Positions 10,636-20,265 of a stretch of 64,000 bases of DNA are shown here, in pieces. Origin of the DNA: Stachybotrys elegans. Lineage: Eukaryota > Ascomycota > Sordariomycetes > Hypocreales > Stachybotryaceae. How positions within the stretch are numbered: position 1 is the stretch's first letter; every line of letters begins with the position of its first letter. The notes beneath the pieces were generated by a model. The model was given only the letters and a program-made list of their open reading frames with translations. It did not search any database and had not been told where the DNA came from. The DNA is taken from assembly GCA_020746835.1 (NCBI GenBank), contig JAGPNK010000013.1, positions 1,398,728 to 1,462,727 of the forward strand, given 5' to 3'. The position numbers were made by a program, and so were the translations under genes.

Positions 10636-11347
10636 TTACAACCCGCCAGCGTCCATTTGAATCGAGCTATGGGTGCACCCCCTCTTCTTCAATATAGCAT
10701 CCGGGACCTCAATAAAGCCATTTGAGGCTGGAGCACCCTTCAAACGGCCCCAACCTGGGGGATCCACGTGAGAACGTTGAGTCAACTCTGCAAGGGATCC
10801 AGGACTGAGAATGTGAATTATGATGCGATCTTTTTGGCCAGGCTCCAACGATAGGACGAAGCGGTGATGGGGATCGGGGCCGAGAGTAGTACATAATTGC
10901 GCTTCGAGTCGGTCTAAATATGGCTCGAGGATGGATCGCACACGCTGGTTAGAGTTAGAGGGGAATATCCTTAGATGTCCTAAGGATATAGAGTCTACTA
11001 ACTGGGTTTTCCATCAGTTTGGGTTTCGCAACGGCAAGGCCATCGACAGTCTCAGCAATCCCACGCTTCTCCAGCTCAGGGACCAAGCTGCCTATTGCTG
11101 CATCCTGCTCGTAGAAATATCCATGCGTCGTGAAAAAGTCGACGGGTTCACCCGCGCAAGGCGATGGTGAAGCCATCTGGCAAGCAAAAATGAACCGGGA
11201 AAGACCGCCACTTAGTTGAGAGAGGATTGGACTGTTTTCGGGAGGGGAAATATCAGTGAGGTACACGTGATGCGGCGTGGGAGCAAAAATGTTTTTCCGA
11301 TGCGGTGGTCTCGCACTATAGCCTGCGAGTGCTGTCCCTTTAAAGTT
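10636..11347 (-). CDS. unrecognised protein, two exons, 5' end unresolved
   Basis: Exon 2 is 10944-10636. The exon before it ends at 11003 and its frame is open back to 11347, with no ATG. The 58-base intron (GTTAGT donor, CTAAC branch, CAG acceptor) is phase 0 and joins KPKLMENP to RVRSILEPYLDRLEAQL. The spliced product is at least 190 residues from a GTG at 11266; the real start needs an undetected upstream exon, or the gene has lost its 5' end. The sequence looks like an ordinary soluble protein (GYFYEQDAAIGSLVPELEKRG; LSLEPGQKDRIIIHILSPGS) but I recognise no family. It is convergent with the zinc-finger gene. Confidence 0.4.
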
Positions 11348-11547
11348 CTATCGGGTTCAGGTACTGGGGTTTTCAATTAATACCACAATTTCTACCCAAC
11401 GCAAACATCAGCGGATTCCATATATCCAACAAAAGCCAACAAAAGCACTTCTTTCTCTAAGGAATTTATACCGTATGAATCCTGCCCGCTCTATTGGCTT
11501 AGAAAAGATACTTACTAGCTTCTGTCAGTTGAATAAGTCGGCTGAAC

Positions 11548-11757
11548 ATGACTGGGACCTGTCCCAGTTGCAAAGGCTCCGGCATGAGGGGAGACTTCAT
11601 CTGTGGCAGGTGTAATGGCTCTGGGGAAATATCGGTCTTGAGCACCCAGAATCCCATACTACAACCTGTATCCGCCGTGGCTGGCTATTTTCATTTATCG
11701 TGGCTTGCGTATGGACTTCTGACTCAGGAGGAGGATGATAAAGGGCAATGCATATGA
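11548..11757 (+). CDS. small CxxCxGxG (DnaJ-type zinc-finger) protein A, 69 aa
   Basis: The N-terminal 28 residues contain two CxxCxGxG motifs, CPSCKGSG and CGRCNGSG, ten residues apart. This is the repeat that forms the zinc-binding module of DnaJ/Hsp40 type-A chaperones, here without J domain or peptide-binding domain. The rest (SVLSTQNPILQ... to QEEDDKGQCI) is not domain-like, and the C terminus could change if an intron is present. A probable 5'-UTR intron at 11473-11528 (GTATGA donor, TTACTAG branch, CAG acceptor) ends 19 bases before the start codon. A shorter paralogue lies about 1 kb downstream with the same layout. The function, perhaps zinc binding or co-chaperone-like, is unknown. 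Confidence 0.5.
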   Translation: MTGTCPSCKGSGMRGDFICGRCNGSGEISVLSTQNPILQPVSAVAGYFHLSWLAYGLLTQEEDDKGQCI

Positions 11758-11852
11758 GTGTAAAAATAGATCACCATGTTAAAACCCACTACCCTGGATG
11801 TCTAAATTCTGATGTCATAACTACCCAGATATGGCAATTCAAATCATAAGCT

Positions 11853-11938
11853 CAAGTGCCAAGGTGCCGAAGTGTCAAAGTGCCAAAGTGTCAAGGTGCC
11901 AAAGTGCCAAAGTGCCAAAGTGCCAAAGTGCCAAAACT
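11853..11938. repeat. CCAAAGTG tandem repeat (8 bp)
   Basis: About ten units of CCAAAGTG, the last five almost perfect and the first ones variable (CCAAGGTG, CGAAGTGT). It matches the smaller array at 9.04 kb. The frame through it (KCQSAKVPKCQ) is a periodicity artefact. Confidence 0.85.
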
Positions 11939-12413
11939 GGACTTGCAGCTCAAAGCAATCCACATGGGATCACAATATCACGAAAGACATAGTGCTTTTA
12001 TCGCAAATTGAACAGACATTCCTGAGGAGATACCGGGGATGCCAGTCACTTCTAGCATTCGTCTTATTTCCATTCTGGAGGGTTTCTCCCATCAACCGTA
12101 TGAACTAAATGCAGACACCGCAGCAACTCACATCATTGAGCAAAAGGTCATCCTTCTGCAGTATTGGCGAAATTGGATACGGAATTCAAGCGGCCAGCCC
12201 TGGCAACTTCCCTGCTCCTCCGCTGCACTCTCACACACCAACATCAGATCCCTACCCCAGCCGCAATACAATGAATCAGGCTCTGCAGCCACGTCAAGAG
12301 GGATGCTGCAATGAGGCTGCAGCTTCGTAAATGCAGGCTTGTCCTAAATGGTAAACGAGGGCCACGACCGTGATTCTGCACAGAAAATAACACGATGGAC
12401 TTGCTTAGCTACC
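11939..12413. other. intergenic; weak small ORF only
   Basis: A 73-codon plus-strand frame at 12109-12330 has ordinary amino-acid composition but no motif or splice context. I do not call it a gene. Nothing else seen. Confidence 0.35.
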
Positions 12414-12420
12414 TATATAA
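12414..12420 (+). promoter_or_regulatory. TATA box of the CxxCxGxG mini-gene B
   Basis: A TATATAA motif sits about 80 bases before a probable 5'-UTR intron and about 180 bases before the start codon of the 33-residue CxxCxGxG protein. A pyrimidine-rich stretch (12430-12480), common at fungal transcription starts, follows. Confidence 0.45.
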
Positions 12421-12597
12421 AGACAACCGTCCCTCTCAATCCTAGACCATTTTTTCATCCTTCTCATCATCTAACGACGCAACAAATTTATTGAACCGGT
12501 TAGTTCCCTATACTGAGCTTTGCTGGACTCATGCCTGACTTCAGGAAATTCACAACAGACTCAAACATCTAACACGTACATTTCGTGAAACGAAATC

Positions 12598-12699
12598 ATG
12601 TCTTCCGAGACTTGTGGCATGTGTGGTGGATCTGGCATGGGCAGTGGCGAGGGGGCATGCTTTAAGTGCGGCGGATCAGGCACGGTGCCTAAGAAGTGA
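12598..12699 (+). CDS. minimal CxxCxGxG protein B, 33 aa
   Basis: This very short ORF consists almost only of two CxxCxGxG motifs, CGMCGGSG and CFKCGGSG, between a short Met-Ser-Ser-Glu-Thr start and a Val-Pro-Lys-Lys end. It lines up with the first 28 residues of protein A at 11.55 kb, so the two look like tandem paralogues. Support that it is real: a TATA motif, a pyrimidine-rich leader, a probable 5'-UTR intron (12499-12544, GTTAGT to CAG) and a start codon directly after the leader, the same arrangement as gene A. Four cysteines could bind one zinc ion. It is too short for most gene callers. The role is unknown. Confidence 0.5.
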   Translation: MSSETCGMCGGSGMGSGEGACFKCGGSGTVPKK

Positions 12700-13047
12700 T
12701 ACAAACCTTCTGTTCTTGTCGAGGCTCACTTCCCGGAGCCGCAATGCCCACAATGTCTTTGAGCCAAGGACCCGGCCAGCAAGACGACTAGACCAAGGGG
12801 CAATGATTTACTTTCGTCTTTCGTTGTAAGCACAATATGCTTATGACATTTCTATGGAACTTTGGTAGCTTTACCGGCCACTCATTTACACTTTTAGAGA
12901 CCATGGTCTCGCAACCAGACCCTTTATTCCTGTGCCGATTCCTTCCTAGTGATACATGTGAAAACCAAAATAGTCAGACTAATCAATACATGCACGCCCT
13001 GTACGGCCAGTCGAATGGCTTGGCATCAAGCGCGTTCTTCGAATACA
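12700..13047. other. intergenic, 3' flanks of convergent genes
   Basis: Lies between the CxxCxGxG gene B (plus) and the carrier gene (minus). Overlapping plus-strand frames show no domain or splice support. Confidence 0.4.
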
Positions 13048-14236
13048 TCATTGTCGCCCGCAGAGTCTTAAGACAAACTCATACACTCCAAGTGTGATAA
13101 CAGCTGAGGGAACAGAGCGGACAAGATGCGGTGTCAAGCCCCCATACAATCCGCCAATACCCTCAGTTCTCCAAACCGTTTGAAAGCAGTGAACAAGGCC
13201 TGTATACCTGGGTATACCGCTCTCCAGTGGTGCTTGGCGTAGCCTAGTCCTTACAACCTATTATCATGTCAGCTTCACCAACAAAGACAAAAACGAAGTC
13301 CAAAGCGAAGAGCGGCGGGAGTGATCAGGGTCGCGGGGGACAGACCTCATGAGGATATGTGATCAGCACGGCGGCTAGCTTTGCTGATCCAGCTGCACCG
13401 CTGGTGCTTATCCAAGTCTGAATTTCTCCTGGAGACTGACCATTGCCTCCTAATGAATAATGAATCATGACTTTCAGCCGCTCATATATAACAAGATGCA
13501 TGGCTGTCTCAACAGTACCCAAATAGCTTGCGCTTAAACCACGATAGAATCCACGGATCCCTTCCGTTTGAACGACCTGACGGAGGCAGTCAAGGCTGTT
13601 CCTATACTGTCGTATGGCGACCCCGTCTGCTTGTATTTTGGCCTTGTCGAGCTGCAGTCTTGTCTTTACCAACCAGATAGGATTGGTTAGAGTCGCTGTT
13701 GCGATTCCAGCTACGACTGCAGCTTGCGCATGTACCACTGGGTCATTCTCGGCACGGTTAAATGCCCATGCGCCAAGGTGTTTGCAATTGCCATAGACGT
13801 AGAACTTGATAGCGGTAGCTGGGACTACACCAGCAAGACTAGGTCCCAGGCCGCGAAAGAATCCGCGCCAACCTTCATTATATCGTATCGAATGGAAGAT
13901 TTGAAACGTCTCGCGAACATGGGAAAAGGTTGCCCAGAGGCGGCCACTGGGGTTGGCATGCCTAATGGAATGAACGGTTTGCACGGGACGGCTCCCACTC
14001 TGGTAAAAATCGGATTGAAGTCTTGTTCGGAGGACATCAAGCGGCGATGTAACGACGGCGGTGACTAGACCCCCAGAGCTGCGCGCAATCAAACAAAATT
14101 AGAATAACATCTTTGTCAAATGCTGCAAAACTTACGCGCCGGCAAGAAGATGCGCCCATGGCTGTCTAGTGGGTTCCTTGTAGGTCTGGGAATGGCTTAA
14201 GATGGTGGACGATCTTGGAGCTGGTGAAGCTTCCAT
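13048..14236 (-). CDS. RIM2: RIM2-type mitochondrial (pyrimidine nucleotide) carrier, 347 aa, three exons
   Basis: Exons are 14236-14136, 14078-13346 and 13257-13048; introns are 57 and 88 bases and every junction keeps frame. The protein has three mitochondrial-carrier repeats with signatures SPLDVLRTRL, NPIWLVKTRL and YPHEVVRTRL, each followed by a GFFRG/GFYRG/GLYGG-type segment. The first signature depends on joining exon 1 (WAHLLAGA) to exon 2 (SGGLVTA), and the third on joining PHE to VVRTRLRQ, which validates both introns. NPIW in repeat 2 and PHEVVRTRLRQ in repeat 3 are hallmarks of the yeast Rim2 / human SLC25A33-36 group, which exchanges pyrimidine nucleotides across the inner mitochondrial membrane. 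The length suits the family. Whether it is the only copy or a paralogue cannot be told here. Confidence 0.85.
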
Positions 14237-15800
14237 AGTGATGGTGATGAAGGTCTGTGTTTTTCCCCCTTGATCAGCAACTTCAGATGGATTGCGCCGC
14301 CTCAGCTTACATAATTCCATGTTGCAAGCAGACCCATTGCCAACCAATCAACATGCATGGCCAGTTGAGCCTAAATGCATCGAGCTGAGACCGGAAAGGC
14401 AAAACTTCGGAGAAGATGAGGAGTTCACAATTTGTCACATAGCTACACGACCCAAGCGGCTACTTTGGGGTCTAGTAACCCATACTACCCAACACAAATC
14501 TTCAGGACACGGACTGAATCCTTTAATGGCCTCATGCGCAGCCATCACGTGGCTGGGGAGGCAGACGTGAGACTCGAAGACTCTGCAATGCTGATAGAAG
14601 GCTGGAGCGGAATTAATTCGGGAAAATGCAAAAATAGGCGCAATATTCTGACCAATAGATCGTTTTCACCCATCCCACAGCAACTCCAATCTGATTGGAG
14701 CGCGGCGTATCCACCATTAACTAGCCGATTTGCGCTTCAGCTTGGGAGCCAACCTCCGCGATAACTGTGCTAAGTCAAACACATTTGTTTTGATGGCTCC
14801 ATGGGAGGACAAGACCCCAATATAAAATCTTAATGCATAGGCAGTCTTCTTGCACACAGCTGGCTTACTTTTACGCTCATTAAGACTTCAGCCGTATCAG
14901 ACCAATAAGCGGGCAAGCTTCGCCCTCGAAGACCTCCCTGTCCAACCACAGCTGAGCGGTGTTCTCATAGTGCTACGTTAACAGTAAGGCGTGTAACGCT
15001 TCTTGATTTGACACCAACATCATAGGAGGCCGTGCTGACCAAACACGCAGTCACAGATCGTCCACAGAGTCTAAGCCAGACCACAAGCTATCCACCCAGC
15101 AGCCAAACTCAGGAGAACAATCCTTCACAATATGAGTCTATTTGCCGTATAATTGGGGAGCTTTAGCCACCAAGCAGACCGAACCGAAACGGAAAGCAAT
15201 GATCGCAAAGGAAAGCGGTTTTTGCTCAGCTTTTATTACGGCAACAAGAACCAAGAGATGGCCAAGACGTATTGACACTGAATAAGCCTAGGCTTCTGAT
15301 CAGAACATAATACTCGACCACCTCGCTCGTCAGATGATGCTGAAGGACGACTTACTGCAAGTATCTAGGCGGGAGTCCTCAACCCAGGCAGCCCATGAGC
15401 CACATAGCCATTATCGAGCCGTGGTGATTTCCCTTTGCTTCGCAAGCGGTGGACATGAGGCTTCTTTTCCCGGCGCCATTACACACATTACATAAATAAC
15501 AGCCACAGGCTCAGGGTCAACGGATCTCGATGCAACCGTGAGATCTAAAGTTAGTCCAGCAGCCAACGAGGAGCCTGCTACATCCCCGCTTCGACTTCCT
15601 GGGAAGTCGAAGCGGGGACAGAACAGGAAGCGTAAGGAGTGCTTTGAGGCGGTGCTCGGTCCAACCATTCGCCATCCTCAGCTGCAGCCAAGGGGTCACG
15701 AGATAAGGCATGGCCTATAAAGACAACGGCATCCCCCCAGGCTGGAGAGGGGACCGCCTTCCCCTTCTTCCCTCTTTTCATCCTCCTTCTCGAGTTCAGT
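14237..15800. other. long intergenic region with a palindrome
   Basis: Upstream region shared by the carrier gene (minus) and the Ulp1-like gene (plus). Apart from the perfect inverted repeat at 15583-15618 I see no gene; the short frames are isolated and overlapping. Confidence 0.4.
15583..15618. repeat. perfect 17-bp inverted repeat with 2-bp spacer
   Basis: The arms TCCCCGCTTCGACTTCC and GGAAGTCGAAGCGGGGA are exact reverse complements around TG. It lies about 180 bases upstream of the Ulp1-like start codon. Possible roles are a dimeric-factor binding site, a cruciform, or a transposon-end or excision scar. Confidence 0.9.
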
Positions 15801-18207
15801 ATGACTTCTGGGCGTCGCGACACCATGTCTTCTGCCAGAGAAGAGTCACTCACAGCTCCTGAACCTCTATACAACCAAACAAGCCAAACGCACGACCGAG
15901 AAAGATATGGTAATGTTCCATCACCATACGAAAACGACTTAAGGCAGGCAGAACCTACAGCCAGATCTTTGGCGACTCGTCTCCGCGTTCCTATTATTCT
16001 TGACAGCATCCTCCGGGCCAGAGATGAAGCTGAGAAGCTCAGCGCCGAGATCAGGTTGGCCCTGGCACCCCTCTCGAGTCTCGACAAACGTCACGTGAGG
16101 TCCTTTGCCTACAGCCTCTACCGCAACTGCGATCTGCTTGATACAGGCTTGGACGAGGCCGTTGAGAAGACTAGGATCAACTGCGAGCAGAGTGATAAGG
16201 GGCTGGACGAAACAAACGGAGTGGCGCAGTGCGATATCGGCTCTAGATGCGGTATTGAGGACTGCGATATGGAGCTCAAGGACAGCGACAGAATATCTAG
16301 CGCACGACCTTCGCAGAACGACGATAGGGCCGATACACCGCCCACGCCGTCAGTCTGTCAACGCGCAGGTGGCCGCCATTCGCCCACAATACAAGCTGAG
16401 GGGTTGAACGAGCGATTTCATGGCGCTAGCTGCACCGCAGCTTCCCCGGCAAACATTTCCAGTAACGAGAATCTCAATGGAGGTTGGGTCGACTCGGTTA
16501 CTTCTGCCAGCACTCAGAGTTCTACCCTTGTGGCCAGTCCATCCAATATCACAGCCAGCATCGAAGCCATGACTCCTGAGGCAACACCTTCTCCAACCGG
16601 TCTAAGAGGAAGCAGCAAGCAGATGGACGACTGTGAACAAGGCTGCGCATTTCTCATAAACCAAGATATTGATGACTTCATCGACGAGAGTTACGATCAA
16701 ATTCGGTCGTTCAGTCTCCCAGGAAACTCGGCGGAAACCTACAAAGCTCTCTTCAATTCCCTCACTAACAAACTGCAAAAAGACACCACGGGATGGTCAG
16801 ACGGCTCACAGTGGATTTCCCTGTTGGAGGCTGGACACAGCGAGCGAGACAAGGGTTCGATCCGCTACGCGTTAACCGCCATCGCCTTTAGCCAGTGGCA
16901 TGCCTCCCAAGTACAGGTAATGTGTGGTATGCCGGCATCCACAGCAGCGAAAGAAGTCTCTGGGCGGATACTTGGGCTCAAGCCTGCAGATAATGCAGCC
17001 ATGAAAAAATGGGAGCAACGTCGCAAAAGTCTCAGTACCCATTTGACTCGCGGAAGGAAGTGGCATCTGTTAGTGACTGAGCTCGGTTCTGGAATATTGC
17101 TGAAAAACGCATGGTAAGACTAAGCTATGGCTGTTAGGATATCAACTAACTGATGGCAGGCGACTTGCAAAGTCTCCGGAGCCAGCGTTGAGGAATTTGA
17201 TCAAACAACTTCAGGGGACACCTAAGAAGATGGCTGTCCTAAAACTCCTGACAGACCAAATAACACTCTTTATGGAGTCTGGAAGGACAGACCAAACGAA
17301 GTTCCGTCACGATATGGAGAAAGAGGGCTTACCAAGCCTAGAATTGGACTTGGTGGATACACGGTTCGAGCTTGGCGAACTTCTTCAGCAAGTGCAGGGC
17401 TCAAGTACTGATAGGCTTTTGGTCAAAAGTGCCAACTACAGCTTCGGCATCGACTCGCTTCGAAGGCTGGGTGCAAGACGGTGGCTGAATGACGAGGTTA
17501 TTCTAGCATGCCTACATCTGTCTGACAGACTGGATTACGTTCGTGTCGGCTTCTCTATCCCCCTACACCAACAGTCTCAACCACAGAAGCCAGTACTTCG
17601 CCCATTCGAAAGAGCTGCGAAGCTGATAGCAGAGTGGCACTACGAGACAGAAACGACTGGTCCTCTGGTGTGCTTCTTCCCACTCTTCCAGCGCCAGAAC
17701 CACTTTAGCCTGCTGGAGATCAACGAACGCGATATGCACCTTTATCACTATGACTCAATGAGTCAAGGAGATAATGCTGTCGTCAAGGTTCGTATTGGGA
17801 TGCAACACCGATGAAACAGGAGCTGACTTATTGACAGGCGGCGTGTGAAAAGGAGTTTCCCCAGTTTCGATACGTGGAAGAGGTTCGTTCCAAATATCTA
17901 TGGCCTGAGACTAGACCCTTGACTCACCTCACTGTAGAGCGCATTGCAGCAGGAAGATGGGCACAGTTGTGGTCTGTTTACGATTAAGCATGCTCGACAC
18001 CGCATGCTAGGCCGGCATGCCGCGTCCGGTTCTGGGGATGGTTATGATTCAAGCACACTGCGCTCCGAGGTTGTAGGCCTCTTCAGGTCAGCCTGGGAAA
18101 GCGAGGCTTTGGTGGCTGCGCCCAGATTACAACGAAAAAGAAAGCTGGATAGGAGTAGTCAACCAAGCGGGGGAGAGCGAGGCACGAGAAAAAGGCTACG
18201 CGACTAG
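15801..18207 (+). CDS. Ulp1/SENP-like C48 cysteine protease (751 aa, four exons)
   Basis: Exons are 15801-17113, 17160-17787, 17838-17882 and 17938-18207. Introns of 46, 50 and 55 bases keep frame. The first ~430 residues are Ser/Thr/Asp-rich and largely disordered. The C-terminal ~250 residues form a Ulp1-type deSUMOylase fold: RRLGARRWLNDEVI, the catalytic histidine in QNHFSLLEI, the aspartate in YHYDSM, the oxyanion glutamine in LQQEDG and the nucleophilic cysteine in HSCGLF. The triad is complete only after splicing across exons 2, 3 and 4, which supports the model. Family members remove SUMO or a related modifier. Fungal genomes carry many lineage-specific C48 proteases near transposons, so this may be an accessory rather than the housekeeping enzyme. 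A second ATG (MSSAR) nine codons downstream is an alternative start. Confidence 0.8.
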
Positions 18208-18310
18208 AACATGCCCACGAGGCGGGGGGCAAGCTACGACGGTACAGTACATGGATATGTTTCTAGATGTATCGCAGCGGAGCCAATCAGCGCTCATGGT
18301 GGCATTCAAA

Positions 18311-18475
18311 ATAAGCTATGTGCAGTGCTTGCACCACCTCAAAGCCACAAACGGACCAATCTAGAACGCTGGAATTGGAGCCCCACAGACATGGCATGGA
18401 TGCTAATCTGGTAATTGTATCCGAATCCATTTCTGGCGCCTTGCTATCCACCCACGTTGTACTGATGAAGTTGGA
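18311..18475 (+). repeat. dispersed repeat A, copy 1
   Basis: Matches the reverse complement of about 26885-27050, sharing blocks such as CTCAAAGCC, ACGGACCAAT, CTGGAATT and TCCGAATCCATTTCTG with scattered substitutions and small indels. It directly abuts the left end of MITE copy 1. In copy 2 the MITE lies on the other side of the A block. Confidence 0.7.
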
Positions 18476-18480
18476 TACTT

Positions 18481-18785
18481 ACTGTAGCGGCCACTTTTTG
18501 TGTCGCTGTTTTAGATGAAAGAAGGTGTTTCCGCACGGGCCAGCAATGTGGCTTGGTGTGGCTAGTACAGTATTACAGTGCGAAGCATAGGCATTCGCAT
18601 TGAAGGAGCTAAGAGCAAAAAGCCAGAATTGGACTGTGTTGGCTGGACAGAGTCCAGAAATGGACGCGTCGGTACCTATCATCCACTTGATCCCACACTG
18701 TGTTAGCCACATTGTGGATCGGGTGATCCGTGCGGAAAGGGTGTTTAACTTGTGAATTGGCGACACAAAAAGCGGCCGCGACAGT
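18481..18785 (-). mobile_element. 305-bp MITE, copy 1
   Basis: A short non-autonomous DNA transposon. The ends form ~26-bp terminal inverted repeats starting ACTGTMGCGGCCRCTTTTTG (two mismatches between arms), with further inverted homology inside (CCGCACGG; CAATGTGG). A nearly identical element of exactly the same length lies in opposite orientation at 27.1 kb. Reading the terminus as CTGT, copy 1 is flanked by TA on both sides, as in Tc1/mariner-type insertion. Copy 2 has GA on one side, so the target-site duplication is tentative. Open frames of ~130 codons through both copies are similar only because the DNA is; no transposase is encoded. Confidence 0.85.
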
Positions 18786-18927
18786 ACCTCCAGAATCGTA
18801 TTAATGTTGATGTCCTCTCGGGATCCAATTCCGGCCCCATCCATTAGGCTAAGACTTCCTATATGCACATCTTACTGGTGCATTTTCCCATTTCAGCGTA
18901 CTGCATCATAACATTGCTCTGCTCAAA

Positions 18928-19128
18928 ATGAGTGCTGAGGCGCACGCAAGTATGAATAATAGCGTCAGCGCTCCGCCAAAGAAGCGTGACCGAACAAACG
19001 AAACCTTCACGAGAGCGGTAAGGCGCTTAGCCTTAAGGTGCGATCAATTAAGCCGCAGATATGGAGCAGACATTCACTTCGCAATCCGACACCATCGATA
19101 TTATGATTATAAATCTACATACAACTAA
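18928..19128 (+). CDS. MADS-like mini-protein (66 aa), possibly degenerate
   Basis: A short ORF with a disordered start, then KKRDRTNETFTRAVRRLALR, CDQLSRRYGADIHFAIRHH and RYYDYKST. The order of basic helix, LxxLCDADVxLVIR-like helix-strand and a final RYYxYxS strand resembles small MADS-domain-like proteins common in filamentous fungi (consensus recalled, not searched). Residues such as ADIHFAIRHHRYYDYKS fit, but the central helix is divergent. It would be a DNA-binding fragment without any I/K or activation region. It lies ~140 bases from the MITE on the same side as its minus-strand end. The alternative is a chance ORF. Confidence 0.4.
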   Translation: MSAEAHASMNNSVSAPPKKRDRTNETFTRAVRRLALRCDQLSRRYGADIHFAIRHHRYYDYKSTYN

Positions 19129-20265
19129 TCCTACTTTCCCTCTTACATCAGGGGAACTAGTACGTATGCTTCAGTAATCGGGATGCAGAATATAGTGACT
19201 AAACCCTCCAGAAACGGCTGTATCCCTTGCCAGTAACATGGGCTCCAAAGGATTTCGGCGATGCAGTACCCAACGAAGATGCAGCTTCATGACTGGCCCA
19301 TGGGGTTATATGTGTCATAAGTCCCGTTGTCGCTGAGTGACTCGTCGCTTATGGGACTTGTCAGTGGAGGTGGCTTGACATTATTTGCTTGTCGCTAAGT
19401 TGATTCGTTGTCGCTGGTTTTTTTCGTGATGGTTCGTTGTGCTCGTGAGCCGATCACCACGATAGTCCTGGCGCAAGGGTTCTTATCGAAGTAGGCTATT
19501 GTTAAAATTAATCCGCTTCAGAGGCTTGTTCCTTGGAAACTCTACTCTTAGGGTAATATTCATCAGAGTAGAGTGCAGTCGCCGGTCAAATTCGTGATAT
19601 TGGTAGCATCGTTGGTTATGGCAGCAGGCGGTACCTGTAAAAGGGAGACCGTTTATGGCCCGGCCATCTCTGCATACGCCCGTAACTTGATCATTTCCCT
19701 CTTTTTCCACGACCCCGCCTTTCCGTGCGTGATTCGCTGTACTAGTAAACGTTTGTGGCTAGTACTGGTAAACATCCATGGCTGTTACTGGTAAACGTCT
19801 GTAGCTATTACTAGTAAATTTCAGGTCTGACCAATCACATCACAATACAGGGGAAGGCAAACCGGTGGCGGTTTGCGCAAAACAGCCTTGAGGAATGAAG
19901 CTAGACAACTTGAAATAGAAACATGAGAAAAGAGGCTCCAAAAGCTCCATGATACTTTTGAAGACAAACTATCATATGCGAGCCACGCTAGCTCCTGTCT
20001 CATAAAAAGACAGAAGACGTAAGACATGCATAGAGTCTAACCACAGAGTCTAACCACAGAACCAATAACAATCCACTGATCAGTTTATAGCGATTGAGGA
20101 ATACGGATTAAACTGAAGGCCTCTTCCTTTACACTAATCTAGGACTCATTTAAGCCAGGACCTTAATTACTGATATAGTTATGTAGTCACTTAAGAAGTC
20201 TAAATGAACCAGATACAAAACGTGGACTCTGTTGCTGCTGTCTATAAACAAGGGGTATAGATCTG
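19129..20265. other. intergenic; small tandem repeat only
   Basis: Downstream of NLR1 (convergent side). Besides the 23-bp repeat at 19740-19824 and several TTGTCGCT phrases (19320-19430), I see no gene. Confidence 0.4.
19740..19824. repeat. 23-bp tandem repeat, about 3.6 units
   Basis: Units begin TACTRGTAAA and end in GGCTAG, GGCTGT or AGCTAT; the copies differ at a few positions each. Confidence 0.8.

Noticed and set aside
13048..14236. RIM2 carrier and BCS1-like gene as proof that the left part is core genome
   Set aside because: Both families have accessory paralogues in fungi, so they do not fix the left boundary of the candidate mobile element.
18479..18868. Conserved ~110-residue reading frame shared with 27083-27490
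   Set aside because: The similarity comes from the duplicated 305-bp MITE. Composition is not protein-like and the frame starts and ends in unrelated flanks.
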